Source: Arthrobacter sp. C2 (lineage in GTDB: Bacteria > Actinomycetota > Actinomycetes > Actinomycetales > Micrococcaceae). Taken from it: a DNA stretch of 64,000 nt. How positions within the stretch are numbered: the first letter of the stretch is position 1; each line of letters starts with the position of its first letter. A program made the position numbers and the translations under genes. The notes below the pieces were generated by a model. The model was given only the letters and a program-made list of their open reading frames with translations. It ran no database searches and was not told the DNA's origin. The stretch covers positions 3,348,001 to 3,412,000 of the forward strand of contig CP042428.1 in assembly GCA_024207135.1 (NCBI GenBank), given 5' to 3'. Of this stretch, positions 36,031-44,236 are shown piece by piece.

Positions 36031-36699
36031 ATGTCAGAAACGACTGTTGCAGGGGTCATGGCGGAGCTGGCAGGGCTCGAAAACCCGAAGGTGCGCGAGG
36101 CCAACGAGAGGCGCGGGGACGACCACGGGGTGAACCTGACCCAATTGCGGGCGGCGGCCAAGCGGCTGAAGACCCAGCAGGACCTGGCCCTCGAACTGTG
36201 GGCCACAAACGACACCGCAGCCCGGCTGCTGGCGCTGCTGGTCTGCAAACCCAGGGAATTCGGGTCCGGGCAGCTGGATGCGATGCTGCGCGAGGCCCGA
36301 GCCCCGAAGGTGCACGACTGGCTGGTGAACTACGTGGTGAAGAAATCCAGGCACGCCGAGGAACTGCGCGTGGCCTGGATGGCGGACGCGGATCCGGTGG
36401 TCGCCAGCGCCGGCTGGGCGCTGACCAGTGAACGGGTTGCCAAGAAGCCCGAGGGCCTGGATTTGCCCGGATTGCTGGATGTCATCGAGGCGCAGATGAA
36501 GGAGGCCCCCGCACGCCTGCAGTGGGCCATGAACCAGACGCTGGCCACGATCGGGATCGAGCATCCCGCGCTGCGCGCCAGGGCTCTGGGGATCGGGGAG
36601 CGCCTGGAGGTGCTCAAGGACTACCCGACGCCGCCGAATTGCACCTCGCCGTTCGCCCCGGACTGGATCAACGAGATGGTGCGCCGGAAGGAAGCCTGA
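36031..36699 (+). CDS. AlkD-like DNA alkylation repair / HEAT-repeat protein
   Basis: A 222-residue all-helical protein resembling the DNA alkylation repair (AlkD/AlkC) HEAT-repeat family. The visible repeats are amphipathic helices with basic faces, such as VHDWLVNYVVKKSRHAEELRVAW and a segment around ASAGWALTSERV. The start ATG 36031 has GGAGG upstream. AlkD-type enzymes excise bulky alkyl bases, but I do not see a decisive catalytic Asp/Trp pattern, so the enzymatic call is tentative. The family match is more secure than the function. Confidence 0.65.
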   Translation: MSETTVAGVMAELAGLENPKVREANERRGDDHGVNLTQLRAAAKRLKTQQDLALELWATNDTAARLLALLVCKPREFGSGQLDAMLREARAPKVHDWLVNYVVKKSRHAEELRVAWMADADPVVASAGWALTSERVAKKPEGLDLPGLLDVIEAQMKEAPARLQWAMNQTLATIGIEHPALRARALGIGERLEVLKDYPTPPNCTSPFAPDWINEMVRRKEA

Positions 36700-36784
36700 C
36701 GCGGGGCAACAGATGGGGCAGGCGCCCCATGCGCCGTTTGCAGGGGACTCCTAGGCTCGGGGTATCGAGCACAAGGAGTTCGCC

Positions 36785-37528
36785 ATGAAAGCACCAACAC
36801 CGCGCCAATGCGCCGATGAAGCGGAGGCCGGGCCGCGGCTGCCGCAGGGGAGCGCCGAACGCTTTTCCGGGTACGCGCTGATGGGCATGCCCTTCGGCGA
36901 CGGCCGGTACCTGGCCTACCGGCGCTTCACCGCCAGTTCCATCGGTCCGGCCTACCATGCGGTGTGGCTGCGCCGGGGAGATGGACGCTGGAGCGTCTAT
37001 GCCGACGCCCCGCCCGAACTCAGCTGCAACAGGTACTTCGGTGCCGCCTTCAGCCACGCGGTCCAGTGCCCCGTCAGCGGTCGCTTCACCGACCCGTTCA
37101 CGCTCGAGGTTGCGGTGCCCGGCGTGCTGGAATGGCGGATCCGGCTGGAGCGCACCCGCGCCGCGGGCGCGCTGAGTGCGATGGCCGGGATGATGCCGGC
37201 CGCTGTGTGGCGCAACGACCGGCTGCTCGGCGCCATGGGCCGGGCGATGGGACCGGCGCTGCGTGCCGGACGGCTGGGCATGGCCGGACTGGTGCCCAAC
37301 GGCCAGCGGTTCCGGGCCCGCCCGCTGCGGGTGTGGACGGCGGCCGCCGCCGAGGCGGTCATCGACGGCCAGGACGCCGGGGCGCCGCGGCCGTTGGCGG
37401 CGCAGGAACACCTGGCGGATTTCTGGCTGCCGCAGCGCGGGCTGTTCGTGGCCGACCTGGACCTCGAGTTCCCCTCCACGGCCCCCGCGGTTCCGGCCGC
37501 TGCCGTGGGCGGCGGCCGAATGCCCTGA
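36785..37528 (+). CDS. conserved actinobacterial protein of unknown function
   Basis: A 247-residue protein without a recognised domain. It has no signal peptide and no clear membrane helix. An N-terminal segment, SGYALMGMPFGDGRYLAYRRF, is followed by a beta-rich stretch (GPAYHAVWLRRGDGRWSVYAD) and LSCNRYFGAAF. I recognise this only as the pattern of uncharacterised actinobacterial proteins. A ribosome site AAGGAG precedes ATG 36785. It stands alone between the AlkD-like gene and the HD/LuxR regulator. Confidence 0.7.
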   Translation: MKAPTPRQCADEAEAGPRLPQGSAERFSGYALMGMPFGDGRYLAYRRFTASSIGPAYHAVWLRRGDGRWSVYADAPPELSCNRYFGAAFSHAVQCPVSGRFTDPFTLEVAVPGVLEWRIRLERTRAAGALSAMAGMMPAAVWRNDRLLGAMGRAMGPALRAGRLGMAGLVPNGQRFRARPLRVWTAAAAEAVIDGQDAGAPRPLAAQEHLADFWLPQRGLFVADLDLEFPSTAPAVPAAAVGGGRMP

Positions 37529-37567
37529 ACCGGGTGCAGGATGGGGCCTGCGACGTAAACTGGAGTC

Positions 37568-39193
37568 GTGGCCAGGCAGGGATCGGACGCGTTTTCAGGG
37601 CCCGCGGGGCCCGGGGCGGAATCCGTTGCGCAGTCGTCGGTTCCCGGACCCGCGCCGCGCCGCAGCGAACTGCTGGCCGCGCTCTCGCTGGCCATCGACC
37701 TGGGGCTCGGCCAGCCCATGGAACACATGATGCGCGCGACCCTGCTGGGGTTGCGCATCGCCGAGGCCCTGGACGTCGACCACCAGGTGCGCGAGCGGAT
37801 CTACTACGCGAACCTCCTGGCCTGGATCGGATGCCATGCCGATTCCTACGAACTGGCCGCGCTCTTCGGTGACGACATCGGGTTCCGCTTCGACTACTAC
37901 CTCATCGATGCCACCGGGCTGCCCATGCTCTCCATGATGGTGCGCCACACGGCCGCGGATCTGCCGGGCGGGCAACGGGCCCGGGCCCGGGCGCGTTTCA
38001 TCGCCACCGCACGCTCGTCCGTGCGGGATTTGATTTCCTCGCACTGCACCTCGGCCGGTCGGCTGGCCGCACGCGTGGGCCTGGACGAGCAGCTTCCGGG
38101 CATCCTGGAGCACACCTTTGAGCGCTGGGACGGCAGGGGACTGCCGGCCGGGAAATCCGGGGTGCAGATTCCGCTGGAAATGCGGATCGCGCAGCTGGCC
38201 GACACCGTCGAGGTCCACCTGCGCACCGCGGGCCTGGACGGGGCCGTGGCCATGGCCGCGGCGCGCCGCGGCACCCAATTCGACCCGGCCCTCGCCGACC
38301 TGTTCTGCGCCCGGGCCCCGGAACTGGCCCACGGGCTGCTGGAGGAGGACCCCTGGCCCACCGTGCTGGAATCAGCGCCCCGCGACGCCGCGCTCACCGG
38401 GGCGGAGCTGGATGCGGTGCTGGAGGCCATGGGAGATTTTGCCGACCTGAAATCCCCGTGGACCATCGGGCACTCCCGGGCCGTGGCGGCCCTGGCCGCC
38501 GGCGCGGCGGCCAGCTACGGGCTGGGTGCCGCCGAAACCCGGGTGCTGCGCCAAGCCGGCTGGGTGCACGACCTGGGGCGGATGGGGGTGTCCAACGCCC
38601 TGTGGGATGCCCCGGGGGAGCTCTCGGGGATCCAGCGCGAGCACCTGGACATGTACCCGCTGCTCAGCGAGCGGATCCTCGCCCGGGTGCCGGGCATGCG
38701 GCGCGTGGGGCAGGTGGCGGGGGCTCACCGCGAGCGGCTGGACGGCTCGGGCTACCCGCTGGGGCGCACCGCCTCCGGGCTGGATCCGAGCCAACGCCTG
38801 ATTGCGGCCGTCGATGCCTACCAAACGTATCTGGAGCCGCGCCCGCACCGGGCGGCGCTGGATGCCCGGGCGGCGGCCATGCGCCTGCGCGGCGAGGCCG
38901 ACTCCGGCAGGCTTGAGGCCCGCTCGGTCGAGGCGGTGCTCGTAGCGGCCGCGGGCGCCGGGGGACGGTTGCCCGGGGCAGGACCCGGCGGCCTGACGGC
39001 CCGCGAGATCGAGGTGCTGCGGCTGCTGTGCCGGGGGATGGACCACCAGAAGATTGCCGCGGCCCTGGTCATCTCCCCGAAAACCGTCCGGAACCACATC
39101 GAGCACATCTACCTCAAGACCGGTGCGGCCAACCGCGTCTCCGCCACGCTCTTCGCCCTGGAGAACGGGTTGTGGGACCGCGAGGCCAGGTGA
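37568..39193 (+). CDS. HD-GYP-like regulator with a C-terminal LuxR HTH
   Basis: A 541-residue cytoplasmic protein. The first half (about 30-290) is an HD-like helical domain ending with FERWDGRGLPAG. A second HD-GYP-like module (about 290-450) shows AGWVHDLGRMGVSN and AHRERLDGSGYPLG, close to the HDxGK and HHExxDGxGYP metal motifs of cyclic-di-GMP phosphodiesterases. The last 65 residues are a LuxR/GerE helix-turn-helix (LTAREIEVLRLLCRGM, then SPKTVRNHIEHIYLKTGAANR). GTG 37568 has a GGAG site. The layout suggests a DNA-binding regulator that senses or degrades a cyclic nucleotide. The ligand and target genes are unknown. Confidence 0.82.
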   Translation: MARQGSDAFSGPAGPGAESVAQSSVPGPAPRRSELLAALSLAIDLGLGQPMEHMMRATLLGLRIAEALDVDHQVRERIYYANLLAWIGCHADSYELAALFGDDIGFRFDYYLIDATGLPMLSMMVRHTAADLPGGQRARARARFIATARSSVRDLISSHCTSAGRLAARVGLDEQLPGILEHTFERWDGRGLPAGKSGVQIPLEMRIAQLADTVEVHLRTAGLDGAVAMAAARRGTQFDPALADLFCARAPELAHGLLEEDPWPTVLESAPRDAALTGAELDAVLEAMGDFADLKSPWTIGHSRAVAALAAGAAASYGLGAAETRVLRQAGWVHDLGRMGVSNALWDAPGELSGIQREHLDMYPLLSERILARVPGMRRVGQVAGAHRERLDGSGYPLGRTASGLDPSQRLIAAVDAYQTYLEPRPHRAALDARAAAMRLRGEADSGRLEARSVEAVLVAAAGAGGRLPGAGPGGLTAREIEVLRLLCRGMDHQKIAAALVISPKTVRNHIEHIYLKTGAANRVSATLFALENGLWDREAR

Positions 39194-39298
39194 CCGGGAC
39201 GCCGGGCGCTACCTGGCCCGGCCGGACGCGGCGGCGGCGTGCGGTAGCTTGGAAGGACAAGCGGCCCGGCGCGGATGCCGGGCCCGGAAGGAGCAAAA

Positions 39299-39589
39299 AT
39301 GTCCATCGTTGTCATCAACGCCCTGAAGGTTCCCGGCGAGGCCGGGCCCGAGCTCGAGGCGCGCTTCGCGGCCCGCAAGCACGCAGTGGACGGCTCCCCG
39401 GGATTCGAGGGATTCAAGCTGCTGCGCCCGGTCGCCGGGGAGGACCGCTACTTCGTTTACACGCAGTGGGCCACTCGCGGGGACTTCGAGAACTGGCGCG
39501 ACAACCGTGCCGGCCACGACCACTCCGCCCAGGCGCCGGTGTCCAGCGGTGCGGAGCTGCTCGAGTTCGAGGTCGTCGACCTCGGCTAG
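39299..39589 (+). CDS. MhuD-like heme-degrading monooxygenase
   Basis: A 96-residue ABM-fold protein closely matching mycobacterial MhuD (Rv3592), which opens heme and liberates iron without releasing CO. The residues that define MhuD catalysis fall at the same positions: Asn7 in VVINAL, Trp66 in FENW and His75 in GHDH. LRPVAGEDRYFVYTQW and the C-terminal GAELLEFEVV also match. The ATG at 39299 follows AAGGAGC. It forms a single-gene transcript ending at a strong hairpin. Likely role: iron recovery from heme in the cytoplasm. Confidence 0.87.
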   Translation: MSIVVINALKVPGEAGPELEARFAARKHAVDGSPGFEGFKLLRPVAGEDRYFVYTQWATRGDFENWRDNRAGHDHSAQAPVSSGAELLEFEVVDLG

Positions 39590-39615
39590 CGCCGCCGTCG
39601 AACCCGGACGCCAGC

Positions 39616-39647
39616 CGGCCCCCGCAGCGGTTTCGCTGCGGGGGCCG
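39616..39647. terminator. bidirectional terminator between mhuD-like gene and SDR
   Basis: A perfect 14-base stem, CGGCCCCCGCAGCG (39616-39629) with 39634-39647, has loop GTTT. It sits between two convergent genes and can serve both. Confidence 0.85.
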
Positions 39648-39681
39648 AATCATGCCGGCGCCCGTCCGGGCTCTCGGTGAC

Positions 39682-40464
39682 TCAGTACTTGTAGGACTGG
39701 CCGCCGTCGATCGGGATGACCGCGGCGTTGATGAAGCCGGCATCGCCGGAAAGCAGGAAGGCGACCAGCTGGCCGACCTCCTCGGGCTTGCCGAAGCGCT
39801 TCATCGGGTTGGGCTCGACGAACGCCTTGCCGACCTGCTCCCAGTTTTCGGGGTCGATCTGCTTGAGCGACCCCTCGACCATGGGGGTCATGATGGCCCC
39901 CGGGGCGATGGCGTTGATCTGGATGCCGTACTGGCCGTATTCGATGGCGGAGTTGCGGGTCAGGCCCACCACGCCATGCTTCGCCGCGGCATAGCCGGAC
40001 TGGTTGCCCACGCCACGGATGCCGCCCACCGATGCGGTGTTCACCACTGCACCGGAGCCCTGCTCGCGCATGGCCTTCAGGACGTGCTTGAGCCCGTAGA
40101 AGACGCCGGTGAGGTTGATGCCGACGACCTTGCCGAACTCCTCCGAGCCGAAGTCCTCGGTGGGATTCTGCTTGCCTTCGATGCCGGCATTGTTGAAGAA
40201 ACCGTCGATCGAGCCGAAACGCTTGAGCGTTTCGGAGACATAGTTCTGGACCTCGGACTCGTTGGCGACGTTTGCCGTCAGGGAGAGGATCTCCGTGTCC
40301 GGGGCAACGGCGCGGATCTCTTTTTCGGTTTCCTGCAGCCCTGCGGCGTTCAGGTCGACCAGGGCCAACTTGCCCTTTTCCTTGGCGACCTGGATGGCGG
40401 CCGCCCGGCCCAGGCCGGAACCGGCGCCGGTGATGATGACTGACTTTCCTTCGAACCTCTGCAC
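39682..40464 (-). CDS. short-chain dehydrogenase/reductase (SDR)
   Basis: A 260-residue classical SDR. It shows the cofactor loop TGAGSGLGRA, NNAG, the catalytic serine in NTASVGG, and YAAAK with the active Tyr and Lys. The acidic residue in LVDLNAAG, after the second strand, favours NAD(H). The GTG at 40464 (VQRFEGK) follows AAAGGA and gives the normal SDR start. An ATG at 40527 would add 21 residues without family match. The gene has its own promoter region and is separated by a terminator from the flavin hydroxylase upstream. The substrate is unknown. Confidence 0.87.
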   Translation of the reverse strand: MQRFEGKSVIITGAGSGLGRAAAIQVAKEKGKLALVDLNAAGLQETEKEIRAVAPDTEILSLTANVANESEVQNYVSETLKRFGSIDGFFNNAGIEGKQNPTEDFGSEEFGKVVGINLTGVFYGLKHVLKAMREQGSGAVVNTASVGGIRGVGNQSGYAAAKHGVVGLTRNSAIEYGQYGIQINAIAPGAIMTPMVEGSLKQIDPENWEQVGKAFVEPNPMKRFGKPEEVGQLVAFLLSGDAGFINAAVIPIDGGQSYKY

Positions 40465-40504
40465 TGTGGAATTCCTTTCCCTGGATGAAGCGGGGATAAC
40501 CGCC

Positions 40505-40527
40505 TGCATACATGCAAACACATGCAT
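40505..40527 (-). promoter_or_regulatory. TGCAT/ATGCA operator-like repeats ahead of the SDR
   Basis: TGCAT (40505-40509) and ATGCA (40512-40516) form a small dyad, and a further ATGCAT follows at 40522-40527. It lies about 40 bases upstream of the SDR start. A binding protein is not known. Confidence 0.3.
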
Positions 40528-40597
40528 TTGGGGGATTATTCCCTTGCGGCCTGCTGCAATGAGTGATTCGGGAATTCAAGGTGCGAGGCAGCCGGGT

Positions 40598-40642
40598 GCC
40601 GGGTGCAGTTCCCGCGTGTTCGCCACGGGAGCTGCACCCGGC
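40598..40642 (-). terminator. terminator of the flavin hydroxylase gene
   Basis: GCCGGGTGCAG (40598-40608) pairs with CTGCACCCGGC (40632-40642), and CCCG (40611-40614) pairs with CGGG (40626-40629). It starts 36 bases past the hydroxylase stop. Confidence 0.75.
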
Positions 40643-40677
40643 CATCGGCCCGGTCGGATCGGAGGTTCCGGGGCGGG

Positions 40678-42582
40678 TCAGGCCTTCGCGACCTTGGACG
40701 CCCCGGCGTGGATCTGCGAGAAGAATGCGGCAAGCTCGTCGGTGGCATCCAGCGGGAGCACGTTGGCCACGTACTGGTCCGGGCGGACCACCACCATGAC
40801 GCCGTCGCGCGAGAGCCCGCGCTCATCGAAGATGTCCGCGCCGGGGACCGTGCCGTAGACCTTCTCGTAGTCGGTGAGCTTGAAAGGGCCAACCTCGGGC
40901 TTGAAGACCGCGGGGACTGCGTTGATGTCGATGTCCTCGTGCTTCTGCTGGTAGATGACCTTCACATCGAACCAGGCGTCTTCGTCGAGTCCGGCGGGCG
41001 TTGCGGCCAGCGGCGAGTCCGGCGCGGTGGAGAGCCACTGGGCCAGCGATGCCACCGGGGAATCGGCCCCGGGGGCGGCGGGATCGGCGAAGACGTAGAT
41101 GCGCCAGCGTCCGTCGGCCGTGGCGTGGTGGCCCAGCTGCATCGGGTTGGTGTCGCAGACGCGCGAGGCCATGGCCGACTTGAAGCGCTTGCCCAGCGGG
41201 AACCCGGCCGCCAGCTCCTGGTGCGTCGGTGCACCGGTGAGCATGGAGGGGGCGTATTCGGTCATGAACCCGGCCGGGAACTCGGCGGTGCGCACGTAGA
41301 AGTCCTCGAGGTCCGAGGGGTTCTCGAAGTCCTCGGGCTTCTTCGCCATCATCGTCGACCATTCCTTGTCGAAGTCGATGAGGTTCTTCGCGACGACCTG
41401 GCGTTCGGCCGAATACGTGGACAGCAGGGACTCGGGGCTGCGGCCCTCGAGCACGTGGGCGAGCTTCCAGCCGATGTTGAAGCCGTCCTGCATCGAGACG
41501 TTCATGCCCTGGCCGGCCTTGGCACTGTGCGTGTGGCAGGCGTCCCCGGTGATGAACACGCGCGGGTTGCGGGTGCCGAGCTGCTCGGGCAGCACGTCGT
41601 CGAAGCGGTCGGTGAGGCGGTGGCCGACCTCGTAGACGCTGCTCCAGGCGACGTTGCGCACGTCGACCGTGTAGGGGTGCAGGATCTGGTTGGCCTTGGC
41701 GATGATCTGCTCGATGGTGGTCTTGCGCACCGCGCCCTTGTCGTCCTCGGGCACGACGCCCAAATCGACGTACATGCGGAAGAGGTGCCCGCCCTCGCGC
41801 GGGATGTGCAGGATCGAGCCGCCGTCGTGGGACTGGATGGCGCACTTGAGGCGGATGTCGGGGAAGTCGGTGGATGCGACGACGTCCATGACTCCCCAGG
41901 CGTGGTTGGCCTGGTCGCCGGCCAGGGTGCAGCCGATCGAGGAGCGGACCTTGGAGCGGGCGCCATCGGCGCCGACGACGTACTTGGCGTGCACGATGCG
42001 CGTGGTGCCCTCATCCGGTGCGGCGCTGCGCACGAGCGTGACCTTGACCGGGTACTTGCCGGTCTCGGCGACCTCGAGCGTTTGGAAGTCCCAGCCGTAG
42101 TCGGGCACCAGGCGGGTGGGGGAGTTGTGGGCGACCTCGGCGAAGTAGTCGAGCACGCGGGCCTGGTTGACGATCAGGTGCGGGAACTCGCTGATGCCCA
42201 CGGTGTCGTCCAGGGCGCGGCCGCCGCGGACGATGTTCTTGGGGTTCTCGGTGTCCGGGCGCCAGAACGCCATCTCGGTGATCCGGTAGGCCTCGGCGGT
42301 GATGGCCTCTGCGAAGCCGAAGGCCTGGAAGGTCTCGACGCTGCGGGCCTGGATGCCGTCGGCCTGGCCGATCTCCAGGCGTCCGCCGCGGCGTTCGACC
42401 AAGCGGGTGGTGATGTCCGGGAACTGGGCGAGCTGGGCGGCGGTGAGCATGCCCGCGGGTCCGGATCCGACGATGAGCACGTCGACTTCTTCGGGGAGTT
42501 CCTCCGGGCGGTTGATGCCGACTCCGGCTGCGGGCCTGATACGCGGGTCACCGGATACGTAACCGTGGTGGTGGAACTGCAC
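40678..42582 (-). CDS. FAD-dependent aromatic hydroxylase (3-hydroxybenzoate 4-monooxygenase/phenol hydroxylase family)
   Basis: A 634-residue class A flavoprotein monooxygenase that hydroxylates a phenolic ring using NAD(P)H and O2. The N-terminus MQFHHHGYVSGDPR and the overall length match MobA-type 3-hydroxybenzoate 4-hydroxylases. FAD motifs are VDVLIVGSGPAGMLTAAQLA (residues about 33-52), the DG motif GADGARSKVR, and GDACHTHSAKAGQGMNVSMQ. A thioredoxin-like C-terminal domain typical of the phenol hydroxylase group follows. Its promoter holds two operator-like dyads (42629-42663). Known mobA genes are controlled by a MarR-type repressor, but no regulator gene is adjacent here. The ring substrate is inferred from similarity only. 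Confidence 0.87.
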   Translation of the reverse strand: MQFHHHGYVSGDPRIRPAAGVGINRPEELPEEVDVLIVGSGPAGMLTAAQLAQFPDITTRLVERRGGRLEIGQADGIQARSVETFQAFGFAEAITAEAYRITEMAFWRPDTENPKNIVRGGRALDDTVGISEFPHLIVNQARVLDYFAEVAHNSPTRLVPDYGWDFQTLEVAETGKYPVKVTLVRSAAPDEGTTRIVHAKYVVGADGARSKVRSSIGCTLAGDQANHAWGVMDVVASTDFPDIRLKCAIQSHDGGSILHIPREGGHLFRMYVDLGVVPEDDKGAVRKTTIEQIIAKANQILHPYTVDVRNVAWSSVYEVGHRLTDRFDDVLPEQLGTRNPRVFITGDACHTHSAKAGQGMNVSMQDGFNIGWKLAHVLEGRSPESLLSTYSAERQVVAKNLIDFDKEWSTMMAKKPEDFENPSDLEDFYVRTAEFPAGFMTEYAPSMLTGAPTHQELAAGFPLGKRFKSAMASRVCDTNPMQLGHHATADGRWRIYVFADPAAPGADSPVASLAQWLSTAPDSPLAATPAGLDEDAWFDVKVIYQQKHEDIDINAVPAVFKPEVGPFKLTDYEKVYGTVPGADIFDERGLSRDGVMVVVRPDQYVANVLPLDATDELAAFFSQIHAGASKVAKA

Positions 42583-42628
42583 GGGCTTTCCTCACTTTGC
42601 AGGTCTATGTCTGTTGGTCCTGGCATGT

Positions 42629-42663
42629 GTTCTATATTAGAACGATAGGTTCTATAGTCGAAC
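42629..42663 (-). promoter_or_regulatory. two operator-like dyads 20 bp apart in the hydroxylase promoter
   Basis: GTTCTA-TAT-TAGAAC (42629-42643) is a perfect dyad. GTTC-TATAGTC-GAAC (42649-42663) is a second, weaker one. Their centres are 20 bases apart, so both face the same side of the helix. This suggests cooperative binding of a MarR/IclR-type repressor. Confidence 0.6.
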
Positions 42664-42730
42664 ACATGCTCGTGATGTAGAACTCTACGGCAAGGCGACG
42701 TGGCTCACAAGTGCGGGTGTCGGGCAACGC

Positions 42731-42760
42731 AAAAAACCCGCTCACCGTTAGGTGGGCGGG
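42731..42760 (-). terminator. Rho-independent terminator after the Fic gene
   Basis: CCCGCTCACC (42737-42746) pairs with GGTGGGCGGG (42751-42760). On the minus strand the stem is followed by six T residues (42736-42731). This is the most canonical intrinsic terminator in the window. Confidence 0.85.
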
Positions 42761-42767
42761 TCTCGCG

Positions 42768-42821
42768 GAACTCCAAATTTACTCCAAATCAAAATTTGGA
42801 TTTGGAGTAAATTTGGAGTTC
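42768..42821. repeat. 54-bp AT-rich palindrome directly behind the Fic stop codon
   Basis: Arms of 23 bases (42768-42790 and 42799-42821) pair perfectly around an 8-base centre. Each arm contains two copies of CTCCAAAT. The palindrome abuts the TAA of fic at 42822. Bases 42771-42820 match 44241-44290 at 49 of 50 positions. Confidence 0.9.
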
Positions 42822-44156
42822 TTAGGAATTGGGGGCGAGCTTGGCTGCCAAGGATTCGGTAGCCCTCCAAATGAAGGCTCGCCCCTTGCGGTGCTTCACT
42901 AGGTAGCCACGTTTCGTCAGGGCATCAAGATCTGCTCTGGCAGTTTGGTCGGTGACCCGATATCTGTGGGCAAACGACAACGCTGAGATGGACTCTTCCT
43001 CTTGGCGCGCCAGCTTCTCCAATAGATCAGCCTGCCTGAAGTTCAGCTCGTCTCCTGCATCGGCAAGCGCGGCTCGCACGGCCGCTGATTCTTTGCCCTT
43101 AGCGTTCAGGTAGGAATCCAGGTCGTTGAGAGCGCGGACAAAAACATCGAGCTGATAGTGAATGAAGTAGGTGAGATCTCCCTCGTCATCTTCTGTGAGC
43201 AGGTAAGCGGCACCATATTTAGCGGGGGCTTTCTTGAGAATCCTCGAGATCGTCACATACTCGCTTAACCAATACCCTTCCCGGAGCATAGACCAGTAGA
43301 ACAAGGTCCTGGCGCTGCGGCCGTTGCCGTCAGCAAAGTAGTGGTCAAAGCCCATCATGAAGTGAACGATGATTGCGCGTACCACGGGGGGGATGTAGGA
43401 CGCTTCGCCGTCGCTGGCGTTCGCAAAATCGCACAATTGTGCAAGCCGTCGAGGTAGTTCTTCCGCGGGCGGCGGGGCATGAACCTCGGTTTCGTTGGCC
43501 CAAACGGAGACTCGTTGGTGATCCGGTGTTTCAAGCCTGCCGGCATCATTTGGATCGTCGAGGGTCCCCTCGGTCAGGATTCTATGGAGTTCCAACACGA
43601 AGTCCGGTGACAAGGGTGACTCCGAGGAATCCTTGACGTGCTGCATTGCGACATAGTTGTTGACGATCATCATCTCGGACTTGTCTTGGGGGTCGCGCCC
43701 GGAATCCAGGAGGTCCATAGCGACTTTTCGCGAGGTAGAGGCTCCTTCCAGTTGGCTTGAAGTCACGGCTTCTTCCACGAGTGACCGGACTATGTAGCTC
43801 TCACGGTTCTTGGCTCCAAGGATTTGGTCGCGGCTGGCAATGCTGGCGCCTGCGCGTCGGGCGATCTCTTCGCTGAGTCGAAGCAGTCGATCGGTCATCG
43901 AAAACCAAAAGCGTGTGCCGTCCTTGTTGAAAAGTTCAACTTGGCGACGTTGTTGATTCCGGCGCAATTTAAGGGAAAGCCACCATTCCTCATGGTTGAG
44001 TCTTGGGGGCGGCGTCTTGTAGCGCAGCTGGTCCCAGTGGAGGTAAGCGCTGTCGTCCACCGGTGTGAGAAGTAATTCGTTGAGTTTCTTGGGGTTCTTC
44101 TTGAGCGTTTCGTTGAGTAGATGTGTGACGTCGGGCGCTGGCATGGGAAGCTTCAC
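42822..44156 (-). CDS. class II Fic-domain protein with C-terminal winged-helix
   Basis: A 444-residue protein that probably transfers AMP (or another nucleotide moiety) to protein hydroxyls. An N-terminal Fic-N region holds the self-inhibitory motif SSQLEGAS. The core motif FDHYFADGNGRSAR carries the catalytic histidine, the phosphate-binding GNGR and the following arginine. The last 100 residues (ALSFAHRYRVTDQTARADLDALTKRGYLVKHRKG) form a winged helix-turn-helix, suggesting DNA binding and autoregulation. GTG 44156 is the listed start, and ATG 44144 is possible. The gene is AT-richer than its neighbours and is bracketed by near-identical palindromes, consistent with horizontal acquisition. 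No antitoxin partner gene is visible. Confidence 0.87.
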   Translation of the reverse strand: MKLPMPAPDVTHLLNETLKKNPKKLNELLLTPVDDSAYLHWDQLRYKTPPPRLNHEEWWLSLKLRRNQQRRQVELFNKDGTRFWFSMTDRLLRLSEEIARRAGASIASRDQILGAKNRESYIVRSLVEEAVTSSQLEGASTSRKVAMDLLDSGRDPQDKSEMMIVNNYVAMQHVKDSSESPLSPDFVLELHRILTEGTLDDPNDAGRLETPDHQRVSVWANETEVHAPPPAEELPRRLAQLCDFANASDGEASYIPPVVRAIIVHFMMGFDHYFADGNGRSARTLFYWSMLREGYWLSEYVTISRILKKAPAKYGAAYLLTEDDEGDLTYFIHYQLDVFVRALNDLDSYLNAKGKESAAVRAALADAGDELNFRQADLLEKLARQEEESISALSFAHRYRVTDQTARADLDALTKRGYLVKHRKGRAFIWRATESLAAKLAPNS

Positions 44157-44236
44157 GAAGGACCTTCTAACTCAAAGTCAAAGTAGATATTTGGATTTGG
44201 AGTAATTCTAGCCTGAGGATATCGGACTTAGGTGCT

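Noticed and set aside
42822-44156. Fic as toxin of a Fic/antitoxin pair
   Set aside because: No small antitoxin gene is adjacent, and the inhibitory motif lies within the protein itself (class II).
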